From NCBI RefSeq assembly GCF_014644535.1, contig NZ_BMKW01000002.1, forward strand, positions 1-64,000: a DNA stretch of 64,000 nt, in the 5' to 3' direction. Every line of letters starts with the position of its first letter. Positions within the stretch are counted from its first letter, which is position 1. A program made the translations under genes and the position numbers. Positions 34,842-43,323 of the stretch are shown in pieces. The notes beneath the pieces are model-generated. The model was not told where the DNA came from. It saw only the letters and a list, made by a program, of their open reading frames with translations, and searched no databases. The stretch comes from Neoroseomonas lacus (GTDB lineage: Bacteria > Pseudomonadota > Alphaproteobacteria > Acetobacterales > Acetobacteraceae).

Positions 34842-35861
34842 TCAGTCGACCCGGATGATCAGCTTGCCGAAATTGGCGCCCTTCAGCAGGCCGATGAAGG
34901 CCTCCGGCGCCTGGCGCAGGCCATCGACCACGTCCTCACGCCAATGCAGCCGGCCCTCGGCGATCCAGCCCTCCATCTGGGTACGGAAACTGCCGTAGCG
35001 GGCCCACCCGGTATCGCTGACGATGAAGCCCTGGATGCGCAGCCGCTTCCGCACCACCGGGCCGAGATTGGGCCCCGGCGGCGCGCCCGAGGCATCCGCC
35101 CCCGGCGCTTCGTTGTACTGGGCGATCATGCCGCACATCACCATCCGGCCGAAGTCGCGTAGGCGCGGGAAGACAGCGGCCTGCACCTTGCCGCCGACAT
35201 TCTCCCAATAGACGTCGATGCCCTCGGGCGCCGCGGCATCGAGTTGGGCGTCGAGGTCGCCATGGTGGTCGAGGCAGGCATCGAAGCCCAGTTCCTTGAC
35301 CACGAAGTCGCATTTCTTCGCCCCGCCGGCGATGCCGATGACCTTGCAGCCGCGGATCTTCGCGATCTGCCCGACCACCTGCCCCACCGCGCCGGAGGCG
35401 GCGGAGACGACCACCGTCTCGCCGGGCTTGGGCTGGCCGATATCCTCAAGCCCGCACCAGGCGGTCAGGCCCGGCATGCCGAGCACGCCAAGGCTGCTGG
35501 ACAGCGGCGGATTGTCGGCCGGCACCTTGAACAGCCGCTCCGGCCCGACGACCGAGAAGCGCTGCCAGCCATAGCCGCCGAGCACGACATCCCCCACTGC
35601 GAAGCCCGGCGCGCGGGAAGCGACGACCTCACCGGCCGTCTGGCCTTCCATCACCGCACCGAGTTCGACCGGCTTGGAATATGACTTCGCATCGGACATG
35701 CGGCCGCGCATATAGGGGTCGAGCGAGAGGAAGCGCGCGCGCACCAGCACCTGGCCCTCGCCGGGGGTCGGCACCGGCGTCTCGACGATGTCGAAATCCC
35801 CGGCCACCGGGGCGCCCACCGGGCGGCGCTTGAGCAGGATCTGGAGGTTGGTCTCGGGCAT
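34842..35861 (-). CDS. NADP-dependent MDR-family oxidoreductase (CurA-like)
   Basis: A 339-residue zinc-free medium-chain reductase like curcumin/prostaglandin reductases: NLQILLKRRPVGAPVAGDF, LSLDPYMRGRMSDAKSY, GVLGMPGLTAWCGLEDIGQ, the nucleotide loop VSAASGAVGQVVGQIAK, and ENVGGKVQAAVFPRL. It should reduce alpha,beta-unsaturated carbonyls. ATG 35861 follows GGAGAA; the ATG at 35891 adds ten unconserved residues. It is on the same strand as the metallophosphoesterase upstream, 40 nt apart. Confidence 0.92.
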   Translation of the reverse strand: MPETNLQILLKRRPVGAPVAGDFDIVETPVPTPGEGQVLVRARFLSLDPYMRGRMSDAKSYSKPVELGAVMEGQTAGEVVASRAPGFAVGDVVLGGYGWQRFSVVGPERLFKVPADNPPLSSSLGVLGMPGLTAWCGLEDIGQPKPGETVVVSAASGAVGQVVGQIAKIRGCKVIGIAGGAKKCDFVVKELGFDACLDHHGDLDAQLDAAAPEGIDVYWENVGGKVQAAVFPRLRDFGRMVMCGMIAQYNEAPGADASGAPPGPNLGPVVRKRLRIQGFIVSDTGWARYGSFRTQMEGWIAEGRLHWREDVVDGLRQAPEAFIGLLKGANFGKLIIRVD

Positions 35862-35901
35862 GGCGTTCTCCGTTCGCACGGAGAATGCCATCCCTGCGTC
35901 A

Positions 35902-36762
35902 TCAGGGCGAGCGTGACCAGGGCGGCAGGGTGGTGGTTGTGCCGTTGTTGCGGCTGGTCCAGCCTGACATGTCGATCACAAACATGCGGGCGGGCTCGAC
36001 GAGACGGTGCGAGGCTCGACCGGGCTCGAGCCACCATTCCAGGTAGCCGGGGCGCGGGAAGCGGTCCCACCGTGCCAGGCCGCGCTGGACATCGACCATC
36101 GCCGTGGCCGGCGCCCAGACGATCTCCATGCCGCGATGATGCATGCGCCGATAGGTGTGCAGATGCCCGCAGGCGATGACGCGCACGCCGCCGGCCGCGC
36201 AGGCGTCGAGGAACGGGCCACGGGCCGCATGCGGGATGACCGAGGTGGTCGGCGCCGGGTCCGCCGGGTCGTCCATGAAGGGCGGCATGTGCATAAACAC
36301 CATCACCGGCCGCGGGCCGCGCGTGGCCAGTGCCTCGGCGAGGAAGTCCCGCTGTTCGGCTTCCGCCGGCAGGTCGCTGCCCATCAACGCGGTGTCGAGG
36401 CCAACGAGCCGCCAGCCGCCGGCGTCGTGCCGCCACCATTGCGGCCCGACATGGCGCTGCCAGGCCGCCATGCGCGCCGCATCCACCGGCTGATCGAGCC
36501 GCGAGAAGGCGGGCGCCTCGCCGATGTCGTGGTTGCCGGGGATGGCGCGCCACGGTACGCCGAGCGCGCGGACCGCCGCCGCGCCATGGGCGAGGTCGGC
36601 TTCCGCCTCGGGTCCGTTGAAGGACAGGTCGCCGCCATGCACCAGAAGGTCGGGCGGCGCCGCTGTCATGGCGTCGCGGAAGGCATCCCAGTTCACCCCG
36701 AAATAGGCGTGGGTCGCGGAGAGATGCGTGTCGCTGACCTGGACCAGGCGGATCGGCGTCAT
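35902..36762 (-). CDS. Calcineurin-like metallophosphoesterase (CpdA-like)
   Basis: A 286-residue phosphodiesterase-type enzyme with all metal motifs: SDTHL (D10/H12), GGDLSFNG, IPGNHDIG, VFMHMPPF and ACGHLHTY. It resembles cyclic-nucleotide phosphodiesterase CpdA, but the substrate cannot be assigned. It starts ATG 36762 with MTPIRLVQVSDTH, as the family does. R2 copy A lies just upstream, in the gap to the ABC receptor gene. Confidence 0.88.
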   Translation of the reverse strand: MTPIRLVQVSDTHLSATHAYFGVNWDAFRDAMTAAPPDLLVHGGDLSFNGPEAEADLAHGAAAVRALGVPWRAIPGNHDIGEAPAFSRLDQPVDAARMAAWQRHVGPQWWRHDAGGWRLVGLDTALMGSDLPAEAEQRDFLAEALATRGPRPVMVFMHMPPFMDDPADPAPTTSVIPHAARGPFLDACAAGGVRVIACGHLHTYRRMHHRGMEIVWAPATAMVDVQRGLARWDRFPRPGYLEWWLEPGRASHRLVEPARMFVIDMSGWTSRNNGTTTTLPPWSRSP

Positions 36763-36784
36763 GGGGTCATCATCCGTTTGAAAA

Positions 36785-36901
36785 GTCCGGCACCGGCCTA
36801 CGCACTAGCCCGGCCGCCCACGCCAGTTTCCTGGAAGCGGCGGCCGGACCAGTGCCGGACGCGGAAACGCGCCGCATGGCGTGCTTCCAAAAGGACGCTC
36901 A
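36785..36901. repeat. R2 palindromic repeat, copy A
   Basis: Left arm GTCCGGCACCGGCC and CCGGCCGCCCA (36785-36820), loop CAGTTTCCTGGA, right arm GGCGGCCGGA and GTGCCGGAC (to 36860), then the small hairpin CGCC-GCAT-GGCG and CCAAAAGGACGCTCAG. The arms are less perfect than copy B. As in copy C, the right tail (GGACGCTCA) contains the stop codon of the adjacent reverse-strand gene. Confidence 0.65.
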
Positions 36902-38443
36902 GCCGAAGGCCAGGTTATCGGGGCGCAGGTCTATGAAGTAGAAGGTCGTCGGCCGCCAGCGAACGACACTGCGCACCGCGTAGAATTCCGCCGGCTGGTA
37001 GAGCACCGTGCCGGGGGCGGCATCCTCGAACGCATTCAGCATGCGTTCGAACAGCGCCTTCCGCTTTGCCGGGTCGGTCTCGCCTTCCAGCGCCTGGCCG
37101 GCGGCGTTGAACTCGGCTGTGGTCGCGAAGGCGCCGGACTTCTGAAACCACGAGGCCGGGCCCCAGGAGACCCACAGCGCGCCGAGCGGGTCGGGCAGCC
37201 GCGTCGAGTTGGAGTTGTTGCCGACCTGCTGGCCGTCGGCTCGCATCTGGTTGAAGTTCTCGACCACTTGGAGCCGGGCATTGATGCCGACCGCCTTCCA
37301 CATCTCGACGATCACCTGCGCCGCGCGCAGCGCGTTGGTGTAGTAGTTCGGCATGGTGCGGTAGGTGATCTCCTGCCCGCTGTAGCCGGCCTCGCGCAGC
37401 AGCCGGCGCGCTGCTTCGGGGTCGTAGCGCAGCGCGCGGCCCTGCAGGAACATCTGGCCATATTCGGGGTAGTTGTGGCCGGGCGGCACCACCGCCTTGC
37501 CGTCCCACAGCGTGTCGATCAGCAATTGCCGGTCGATGGCCAGGCCAAGCGCCTGGCGGATGCGCTTGTCCCCCATCTGCGGGCCGCGCTCGTCGAAGGT
37601 CAACACATGGACATTGGCGAGCACCACGTTGCGCACATCGATGCCCGCGGCGCCGCGCAGCGTCACCGCCTGGTCCGGCGTGACGTTGGTGATGAGGTCA
37701 ACGTCGCCCGATTGCAGCGCGGCGACGCGGGCGGCGAGTTCCGGCACCTGGCGGAACTCGACGCCGCGCGCGGTGGGGCGGCCCATGAAGTAGTCGTCAT
37801 GCGCGTCGAGCGCGATGAGCTGGTCGCGTTGCAGGCGCTTCAATTTATACGGGCCGGTGCCGACGGGATCGAGCGCGAAGCCCTCGAAGCCGCGTTCCTC
37901 ATAGGCGCGCTTGTTGACGATCCAGGACGCCCAGGAAGCGAGGCGCTGTTCCAGCAGCACATCCGGCACGCGGGTGCGGAAGCGGACGGTGCGCGCATCG
38001 AGCGCCTCGACCGAGGCGAGCGTCGCGAAATAGGAGCGCGCCTCGGGCATCAGCGGCCGCTCGCCGAACATGCGCGGTGCGGTGAAGGTATAGACCACGT
38101 CCTCGGCGGTCAGCAGGTCGCCATTGTGGAAGCGCACGCCCTCGCGCAGGCGCACCACCAGCTCCTGCGGGCCGGCGCGTTCCCAGGCTTCGGCGAGGTG
38201 CGGCTTGAGCTCGGAGCCGCCGCCATCGGGCGCGCCGAGGAAGTCGCGCCGGATCAGCGTATCGAACATGGAATAGGTGGTGCGGGTGCCGACATTGGAG
38301 AGCTCCTTCGCCGGTTCCAGCGTCGGCGGCAGTTCCGGCACCGCGATGCGCAGCAGCGGGCGCGCGCCGGCCTGGGCAGCGGCTTCCTGCGCGAGAGGGA
38401 TGGCGAGGCTCGCGCCGATCAGGCCGCGTCGGGTCAGGGTCAT
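36899..38443 (-). CDS. Family 5 (peptide/nickel-type) ABC transporter substrate-binding protein
   Basis: A 514-residue periplasmic receptor of the DppA/OppA type. A signal peptide MTLTRRGLIGASLAIPLAQEAAA (RR-containing) is followed by LLRIAVPELPPTLEPAKE, the family signature region (LKPHLAEAWERAGPQELVVRLREGVRFHNGDLLTAEDVVYTF), DPVGTGPYKLKRLQRDQ and IRQALGLAIDRQLLIDTLWDGKA. No DppBCDF permease or ATPase genes are adjacent, so it is an orphan receptor. It is flanked on both sides by R2 repeats, with the stop codon inside copy A. Confidence 0.92.
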   Translation of the reverse strand: MTLTRRGLIGASLAIPLAQEAAAQAGARPLLRIAVPELPPTLEPAKELSNVGTRTTYSMFDTLIRRDFLGAPDGGGSELKPHLAEAWERAGPQELVVRLREGVRFHNGDLLTAEDVVYTFTAPRMFGERPLMPEARSYFATLASVEALDARTVRFRTRVPDVLLEQRLASWASWIVNKRAYEERGFEGFALDPVGTGPYKLKRLQRDQLIALDAHDDYFMGRPTARGVEFRQVPELAARVAALQSGDVDLITNVTPDQAVTLRGAAGIDVRNVVLANVHVLTFDERGPQMGDKRIRQALGLAIDRQLLIDTLWDGKAVVPPGHNYPEYGQMFLQGRALRYDPEAARRLLREAGYSGQEITYRTMPNYYTNALRAAQVIVEMWKAVGINARLQVVENFNQMRADGQQVGNNSNSTRLPDPLGALWVSWGPASWFQKSGAFATTAEFNAAGQALEGETDPAKRKALFERMLNAFEDAAPGTVLYQPAEFYAVRSVVRWRPTTFYFIDLRPDNLAFG

Positions 38444-38579
38444 GGCCGGTCTCCGTGTTTCGCGGGCCGCCTTGCCAGACGCAGATGATCCCCGCGCGAC
38501 AATCCTGTTGCGATCGGATGACGATGGGGCGCTGACACGGGCGCCATCCCGTCGCAGTCTGCGCGCCCGTCAGAGACGT

Positions 38580-38702
38580 CCGGCACCGGCCCGCACCCCC
38601 ACCCGGCCACCCAACGACAGTATCCTGGATGGGTGGCCGGATGGGGGTGCGGGCCGGTGCCGGAGCCTGGAACGCGCCATGTGGCACGTTCTCAAACGCT
38701 CT
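38580..38702. repeat. R2 palindromic repeat, copy B (34-bp arms)
   Basis: Left arm 38580-38613 and right arm 38630-38663 are complementary at 33 of 34 positions around a 16-nt loop containing CAGTATCCTGGA. The arms begin CCGGCACCGGCCCGCACCCC. A tail with CGCGCCATGTGGC and GTTCTCAAACGCTC follows. The RNA or cruciform would be exceptionally stable. It lies between the ABC receptor and enoyl-CoA hydratase genes, whose starts are divergent. Confidence 0.9.
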
Positions 38703-38732
38703 CTGCGGCCAACCGAATCAGGAGGATGCCCG

Positions 38733-39533
38733 ATGGACCTGCCGCAATACGAGACGCTGCAGCTTGAGATGCCCGAACCGCATGTGCTGGTGGTGCGGCT
38801 GAACCGCCCGCATGTCTCGAACGCGCTGAGCACGCAGATGGGGCGCGACCTGCATGCGGTGTGGATGCACCTGACCGCCGAGCCGGGCGAGACGCGCTGC
38901 GTGGTGTTCACCGCGGCGGGCGAGAAGGCATTCTGCGGTGGCGGCGACCTCAAGGAACGCCATGGCATGACCGATGCGCAGTGGCGCCACCAGCACGAGA
39001 TTTTCGAACGCGCCTTTTGGGCGCAGCTCGATTGCCCGATCCCGATCATCGCGGCGGTCAGCGGGCACGCCTTTGCCGGCGGGCTTGAGATGGTGCTGGC
39101 GTCCGACTTCGCCTACGGCCTCGCCGCCGCGCGCTTCGCTCTGACCGAGGTAACCATCGGCATCATGCCCGGCGCGGGCGGCACGCAGACGCTGCCGCGC
39201 GTCGTCGGCGAACGCCGGGCGAAGGAGATCATCCTGACCGGCCGGCCGTTCACTGCGCAGGACGCCTGCGACTGGGGCATCCTGAACCGGGTGTTCGAAA
39301 CGCGCGAGGCGCTGACGGAAGGTGTGATGGAAACCGCGCGCACCATCGCGCGCAACGCGCCGCTCTCGGTGCGCCAGGCCAAGCGGTCGATGCATTTCGG
39401 CCTGCAGATGGACATCCGCACGGCGCTTCGCTTCGAGATCGAATGCTACAACCAGCTGGTCGGCACCGATGACCGTCGCGAGGGCATCGCGTCGTTCAAC
39501 GAGAAGCGCAAGCCGGTCTTCAAGGGGCAGTGA
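38733..39533 (+). CDS. Enoyl-CoA hydratase/isomerase family protein
   Basis: A 266-residue crotonase-fold enzyme: VLVVRLNRPHVSNALS, the oxyanion-hole stretch GEKAFCGGGDLKER, AVSGHAFAGGLEMVLASDF (family signature) and FALTEVTIGIMPGAGGTQTLPRVVG with the second catalytic-type glutamate E. GGAGGATGCCCG precedes ATG 38733; the longer frame upstream passes through the R2 repeat and is rejected. It is followed by a GNAT gene with a GTGA overlap. The CoA substrate is unknown. Confidence 0.93.
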   Translation: MDLPQYETLQLEMPEPHVLVVRLNRPHVSNALSTQMGRDLHAVWMHLTAEPGETRCVVFTAAGEKAFCGGGDLKERHGMTDAQWRHQHEIFERAFWAQLDCPIPIIAAVSGHAFAGGLEMVLASDFAYGLAAARFALTEVTIGIMPGAGGTQTLPRVVGERRAKEIILTGRPFTAQDACDWGILNRVFETREALTEGVMETARTIARNAPLSVRQAKRSMHFGLQMDIRTALRFEIECYNQLVGTDDRREGIASFNEKRKPVFKGQ

Positions 39534-40012
39534 TCGCCGTCCGGGTCGAGACGCCGTTGCAGGAGGCCGTCGCCGCGCTGCTGCGGCAGTCAGATGCGGT
39601 GGCGGCGGCGCTCTACCCGGGCGCCTATCGCCGGGCGATCGACCCGCGGGGCCTCGCCATCCCCGGCGCGCATGTGTTGGTGGCGCGGGTGGAAGGCGTC
39701 GCCGCGGGTTGCTGCGTGTTGTTCGAGCAGGGCGAGGCGACCGTCGAGCTGAAACGCATGATCGTCGATGACGCCTTTCGCCGGCGCGGCATCGGCGAGG
39801 CACTGTTGCGCGCGGCCGAGGCGGAGGCGCTCGGTCTCGGCATCGCCACGCTGCGGCTGGAGGTCGGCACGCGCAACGAGGCGGCGCATGCGATGTATCT
39901 ACGTGCCGGCTTCACGCCGCGTGGGCCCTTCGGGACCTACGCGGCGTCGCCGATCAGCCGCTTCCTGGAGAAGCCGCTCAGTTCGCATTCGCCCCGGCCC
40001 GCGCCAGGATAG
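39530..40012 (+). CDS. GNAT family N-acetyltransferase (GTG start)
   Basis: A 160-residue acetyltransferase: ELKRMIVDDAFRRRGIGEALLRAAE (motif A acetyl-CoA loop RRRGIG) and LRLEVGTRNEAAHAMYLRAGF (motif B). GTG 39530 overlaps the hydratase stop by 4 nt, so the pair is coupled. Its 3' end overlaps the end of the convergent Bug gene by 35 nt. Confidence 0.9.
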   Translation: MIAVRVETPLQEAVAALLRQSDAVAAALYPGAYRRAIDPRGLAIPGAHVLVARVEGVAAGCCVLFEQGEATVELKRMIVDDAFRRRGIGEALLRAAEAEALGLGIATLRLEVGTRNEAAHAMYLRAGFTPRGPFGTYAASPISRFLEKPLSSHSPRPAPG

Positions 40013-40943
40013 GCCGCCACTTCGCCGTCTCGGCGCGGATGATCTCGGTGAATTCCTCGGGCGTACTCGGGGCCGGTTCCAGCCCGTGGCCGGCCAGGCT
40101 GGCGACCACGTCGGGGTCGCGCAGGCTTTCCACCAGCGCACCATGCACACGCTCCACGATCGGGCGCGGCAGGGCACGCGGGCCCATCATGCCGTACCAG
40201 TTGGCGACCTCGTAGCCCGGCAGGCTGGCGGCCTCGGCGACCGTCGGCACGTTGGGCAGCAGCGGGCTGCGCCGGGCAGTCGGCACGGCGAGGGCGCGCA
40301 GCCGGCCGGACTCGATGTGCGGCAGCACGGTCGCGGCGGTGGCGATGGAGAAATCCACCTTGCCCGAGATGATGTCGGTGATGAGCTGGCCGCCGCCGCG
40401 ATAGGGCACATGGACCGTCTTGATGTCGGCCATGGAATCGAGCAGCGCGCCGCCGACATGCCCCGCGCCGCCGACGCCCGAGGAGCCATAGGTCAGCGTG
40501 TCGGGCCTCGCGCGCGCGGCGGCGATCACCTCGGGCAGGCTGCGCCAAGGGCGGTCGGCCGGCACGACGAAGACGTTGGTGACTTCGACCGAGCGGCCGA
40601 TCGTCGTCAGGTCCGTCAGCACATCGAAGGACAGCGGCGTCATGATCGGGTTCATCACCAGCGAGGCGATGGTGCCCATCATCAGCACGGAGCCATCGGC
40701 CGGCGCATTGACGGTAGCCTCGCTCGCGATGTTGCCGCCCGCGCCGGGGCGGTTCTCCACGATGATGGGCTGGCCGAGCAAGGTCTGCATCTTGCCGCCG
40801 ATGGTGCGGGTCGTGATGTCGGTGCCGCCACCCGGGGCGAAGCCGACGAGGACGCGGATGGGGCGTGTCGGCTGCCATTGCGCCAGCGCGGGGCGCGCCA
40901 GCAGCGCAAGGGACGTTGCGCCGATCAGGCGTCGTGTCAGCAT
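39978..40943 (-). CDS. Bug/TctC family periplasmic receptor
   Basis: A 321-residue receptor: a signal peptide (MLTRRLIGATSLALLARPALAQ), RPIRVLVGFAPGGGTDITTR, ENRPGAGGNIASEATV, YGSSGVGGAGHVGG and VPYRGGGQLITDIISGKVDF. It most closely resembles the receptor at 6743 in motif wording. ATG 40943 is chosen because the signal peptide begins there. No transporter genes are adjacent. Its last 35 bases overlap the GNAT gene tail to tail. Confidence 0.9.
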   Translation of the reverse strand: MLTRRLIGATSLALLARPALAQWQPTRPIRVLVGFAPGGGTDITTRTIGGKMQTLLGQPIIVENRPGAGGNIASEATVNAPADGSVLMMGTIASLVMNPIMTPLSFDVLTDLTTIGRSVEVTNVFVVPADRPWRSLPEVIAAARARPDTLTYGSSGVGGAGHVGGALLDSMADIKTVHVPYRGGGQLITDIISGKVDFSIATAATVLPHIESGRLRALAVPTARRSPLLPNVPTVAEAASLPGYEVANWYGMMGPRALPRPIVERVHGALVESLRDPDVVASLAGHGLEPAPSTPEEFTEIIRAETAKWRPILARAGANAN

Positions 40944-41021
40944 GGTTCTGTTTCCTCCAGCCCATTCCCGGGGGCTTGGCGGCAAGGCTAGCGTCACTTG
41001 CACGCGAGCACCAACCGCGGC

Positions 41022-41903
41022 TCACGCCCCGGCCAGGCGCAACACCTCGGCGGCGCTGGCGCCCGACGCCCGCAGGTCGCGGATCGTCGCCGCCCGGTCG
41101 CGCTTGGCCAGGCGCCGTCCGCTGGTATCGGTCAGCAGACCGTGGTGGGCATAGCTCGGTTCCGGCCAGCCCATCAGCGCCTGCAACAGCCGGTGCAAAT
41201 CAGTCGCCGGTTTCAGGTCGACCCCGCGCGTCACCAGCGTCACGCCCTGCAGCGCGTCGTCATGGGTGACACACAGGTGGTAGGAGGCCGGCACATCTTT
41301 GCGCGCCAACACCGCATCGCCGAAGCGCGCCGGGTCGCAGCCCAGGCGACCCTCGCCGGCTTCCTCGAAGGTGAGCGGCGCGGGCAGCGTCGCCAGCGCA
41401 GCTTGCATGTCGAGGCGCAGCGCATGCGGTTCCCCGCGCGCGAGGCGAGCGGCGCGTTCATCGGCCGACAAGCGGCGGCAGGTGCCGGGATAGACCGGGC
41501 CGTCCGGGCCATGCGGCGCGGCAACGGAGGCGGCGATTTCGCGGGCGATGTCGGCGCGGGTGCAGAAGCAGGGATAGAGCAGGCCGCGCGCCGACAACGC
41601 ATGAAGCGTCGCGCGGTACGCCGGCAGATGCGCCGACTGCACCCGCACCGGGCCGTCCCAGTCGAGGCCGAGCCACGCCAGATCCTCCAGGATCGCCTCG
41701 GTGAACTCGGGCCGGCAGCGCGTGGGGTCGATATCCTCGATACGCAGCAGGAAGCGGCCGCCGGCATCACGCGCCTGACGCCAGGCAAAGGCGGCCGAAT
41801 GCGCGTGGCCGAGATGCAGATACCCGGTCGGGCTCGGTGCGAAGCGGGTGACGATGGCGGTTGCGCCCATGCGCCACAGCCGGTAGCGGGCGGGGACGGA
41901 CAT
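41022..41903 (-). CDS. gluQ: Glutamyl-Q tRNA(Asp) synthetase
   Basis: A 293-residue truncated GluRS-like enzyme that attaches glutamate to queuosine 34 of tRNA(Asp). Features: TRFAPSPTGYLHLGHAHSA (HIGH-type), LLRIEDIDPTRCRPEF, the zinc site CFCTRAD...YPGTC, HDDALQGVTLVTRGVDL and the KMSKS variant RRLAKRD. It lacks the anticodon-binding domain, as expected. The start may be 41903 or 41870 (MGATAIVTRF); neither has a clear Shine-Dalgarno. Divergent from the esterase gene, 18 nt apart. Confidence 0.93.
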   Translation of the reverse strand: MSVPARYRLWRMGATAIVTRFAPSPTGYLHLGHAHSAAFAWRQARDAGGRFLLRIEDIDPTRCRPEFTEAILEDLAWLGLDWDGPVRVQSAHLPAYRATLHALSARGLLYPCFCTRADIAREIAASVAAPHGPDGPVYPGTCRRLSADERAARLARGEPHALRLDMQAALATLPAPLTFEEAGEGRLGCDPARFGDAVLARKDVPASYHLCVTHDDALQGVTLVTRGVDLKPATDLHRLLQALMGWPEPSYAHHGLLTDTSGRRLAKRDRAATIRDLRASGASAAEVLRLAGA

Positions 41904-41921
41904 CGGCAAGGGGGATCGCGC

Positions 41922-42581
41922 ATGGACGTGCTGGATGGGCCGCGTTTCGGCCCGCTGAACGGGGCGGCGCCGGATGCGCTGGTGGTGCTGGTGCACGGCT
42001 TCGGCGCCGATGGGCAGGACCTGATCGACCTCGCCCCGGTCTGGGCGGAGGTGTTGCCGGGCGCGGCCTTCGTTGCCCCCGATGGGCCGGAACCCTGTGC
42101 CGGCGGGCCGTTCGGGCGGCAATGGTTCTCGCTGTGGGACCGCTCGGCGGCGCAGCTCGAAGCCGGGGTGGCGCGCGCGGCGGCAGTGCTCGGGCCCTTC
42201 GTCGCGGCCGAGGTGGCGAGGCTCGGCCTCGCCCCTGGGCGCGTCGCGCTGATGGGCTTCAGCCAGGGCGCGATGACGGTGCTCGAGGCCGGGCTGTGCG
42301 GCGCGGTGCCGGAGGCGGGCTGCATCCTCGCCTATTCCGGCGGGATGATCGGCGCCGATTCGCTGGCCGGGCGGATCGCCGCCAAACCCGCCGTGCTGCT
42401 GGTCCATGGCGAGGCCGATGAGGTCGTCCCCGTCGCTGCCTCGCGCATGGCCGAAGTGGCGCTCGCCGATGCCGGCGTGCCGGTGCGCGCGTTGTATCGG
42501 CCGGGGCTCGGCCATGGCCTCGACGAGGTCGGGCTGGCGGCCGGGGCGGAGGTGCTACGCGGGCTTTTGGGGCAAAAATGA
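41922..42581 (+). CDS. Alpha/beta hydrolase, carboxylesterase type 2 (YpfH-like)
   Basis: A 219-residue esterase: VVLVHGFGADGQDLIDL, nucleophile elbow GFSQGAMT, acid residue in HGEADEVVP, and histidine in GLGHGLDEVG, a complete Ser-Asp-His triad. It belongs to the phospholipase/carboxylesterase group acting on short acyl esters. The ATG at 41922 follows AAGGGGGA. It is probably a single gene. Confidence 0.92.
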   Translation: MDVLDGPRFGPLNGAAPDALVVLVHGFGADGQDLIDLAPVWAEVLPGAAFVAPDGPEPCAGGPFGRQWFSLWDRSAAQLEAGVARAAAVLGPFVAAEVARLGLAPGRVALMGFSQGAMTVLEAGLCGAVPEAGCILAYSGGMIGADSLAGRIAAKPAVLLVHGEADEVVPVAASRMAEVALADAGVPVRALYRPGLGHGLDEVGLAAGAEVLRGLLGQK

Positions 42582-42731
42582 CAGCGCATTGAAACCTCAC
42601 GCAGGAGGGTTGCAGCCCCCTGCGGCGCATGTCATGCATGCTCCCGATACGCGGCGGCGCCACATTATCTGGGGCCTTTCCGCCGGTCAGGCCCCTAGGT
42701 GTTGTTGGCGCTCCGCTGGAAGGAGCGGCGC

Positions 42732-43307
42732 TTGCCTGACGGCGGACAGTTCTCCAGTGGCCAGTCCTACCCGGCCCTCGTGCTGAATGCGGATTTTCGC
42801 CCGCTTTCGTATTTTCCGCTCTCCGTCTGGTCCTGGCAGGACGCGGTGAAGGCGGTGTTCCTCGACCGTGTCTCGGTGTTGTCGGAATACGAGGTTGAGG
42901 TGCATTCGCCCTCCCTCGCCTTCAAGCTGCCCTCGGTCATCGCGCTGAAGGAGTACATCCCGTCGGCACGACGGCCGGCCTTCACGCGGTTCAACGTGTT
43001 CCTGCGCGACCGTTTCGAATGTCAGTATTGCGGCGAAGGCCGGCCGACGCCGGACCTGACCTTCGACCACGTGATCCCGCGGTCGCGCGGCGGGCGCACC
43101 AGTTGGGAGAACGTGGTCACCGCCTGCGGGCCGTGCAATCTCCGCAAGGGCAGCTTCCTGCCGCGCGAGATCCGCATGATCCCGCGGCAGGAACCGCGCC
43201 AGCCGACATCGTGGGAATTGCAGGATAATGGGCGAGGGTTTCCGCCGAACTACCTGCATCAGTCGTGGCGCGATTATCTGTACTGGGACAGCGAACTGGA
43301 AGGGTGA
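42732..43307 (+). CDS. HNH endonuclease (TTG start)
   Basis: A 191-residue protein with an HNH nuclease domain flanked by zinc ligands: CQYCGEGRPTPDLTFDHVIP-SRGG, WENVV and CGPCNLRKG. The N-terminal part (PALVLNADFRPLSYFPLSVW) is typical of this widespread chromosomal alphaproteobacterial family, whose role is unknown. TTG 42732 is preceded by AAGGAG and matches the family start; an ATG at 42699 would add residues lacking similarity. No phage or intron context is visible. Confidence 0.88.
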   Translation: MPDGGQFSSGQSYPALVLNADFRPLSYFPLSVWSWQDAVKAVFLDRVSVLSEYEVEVHSPSLAFKLPSVIALKEYIPSARRPAFTRFNVFLRDRFECQYCGEGRPTPDLTFDHVIPRSRGGRTSWENVVTACGPCNLRKGSFLPREIRMIPRQEPRQPTSWELQDNGRGFPPNYLHQSWRDYLYWDSELEG

Positions 43308-43323
43308 GCGAGGTTGGAGGGGC

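Noticed and set aside
42732..43307. HNH gene as part of a phage or homing intron
   Set aside because: No intron, integrase or phage genes adjoin it; this HNH family is chromosomal in many alphaproteobacteria.
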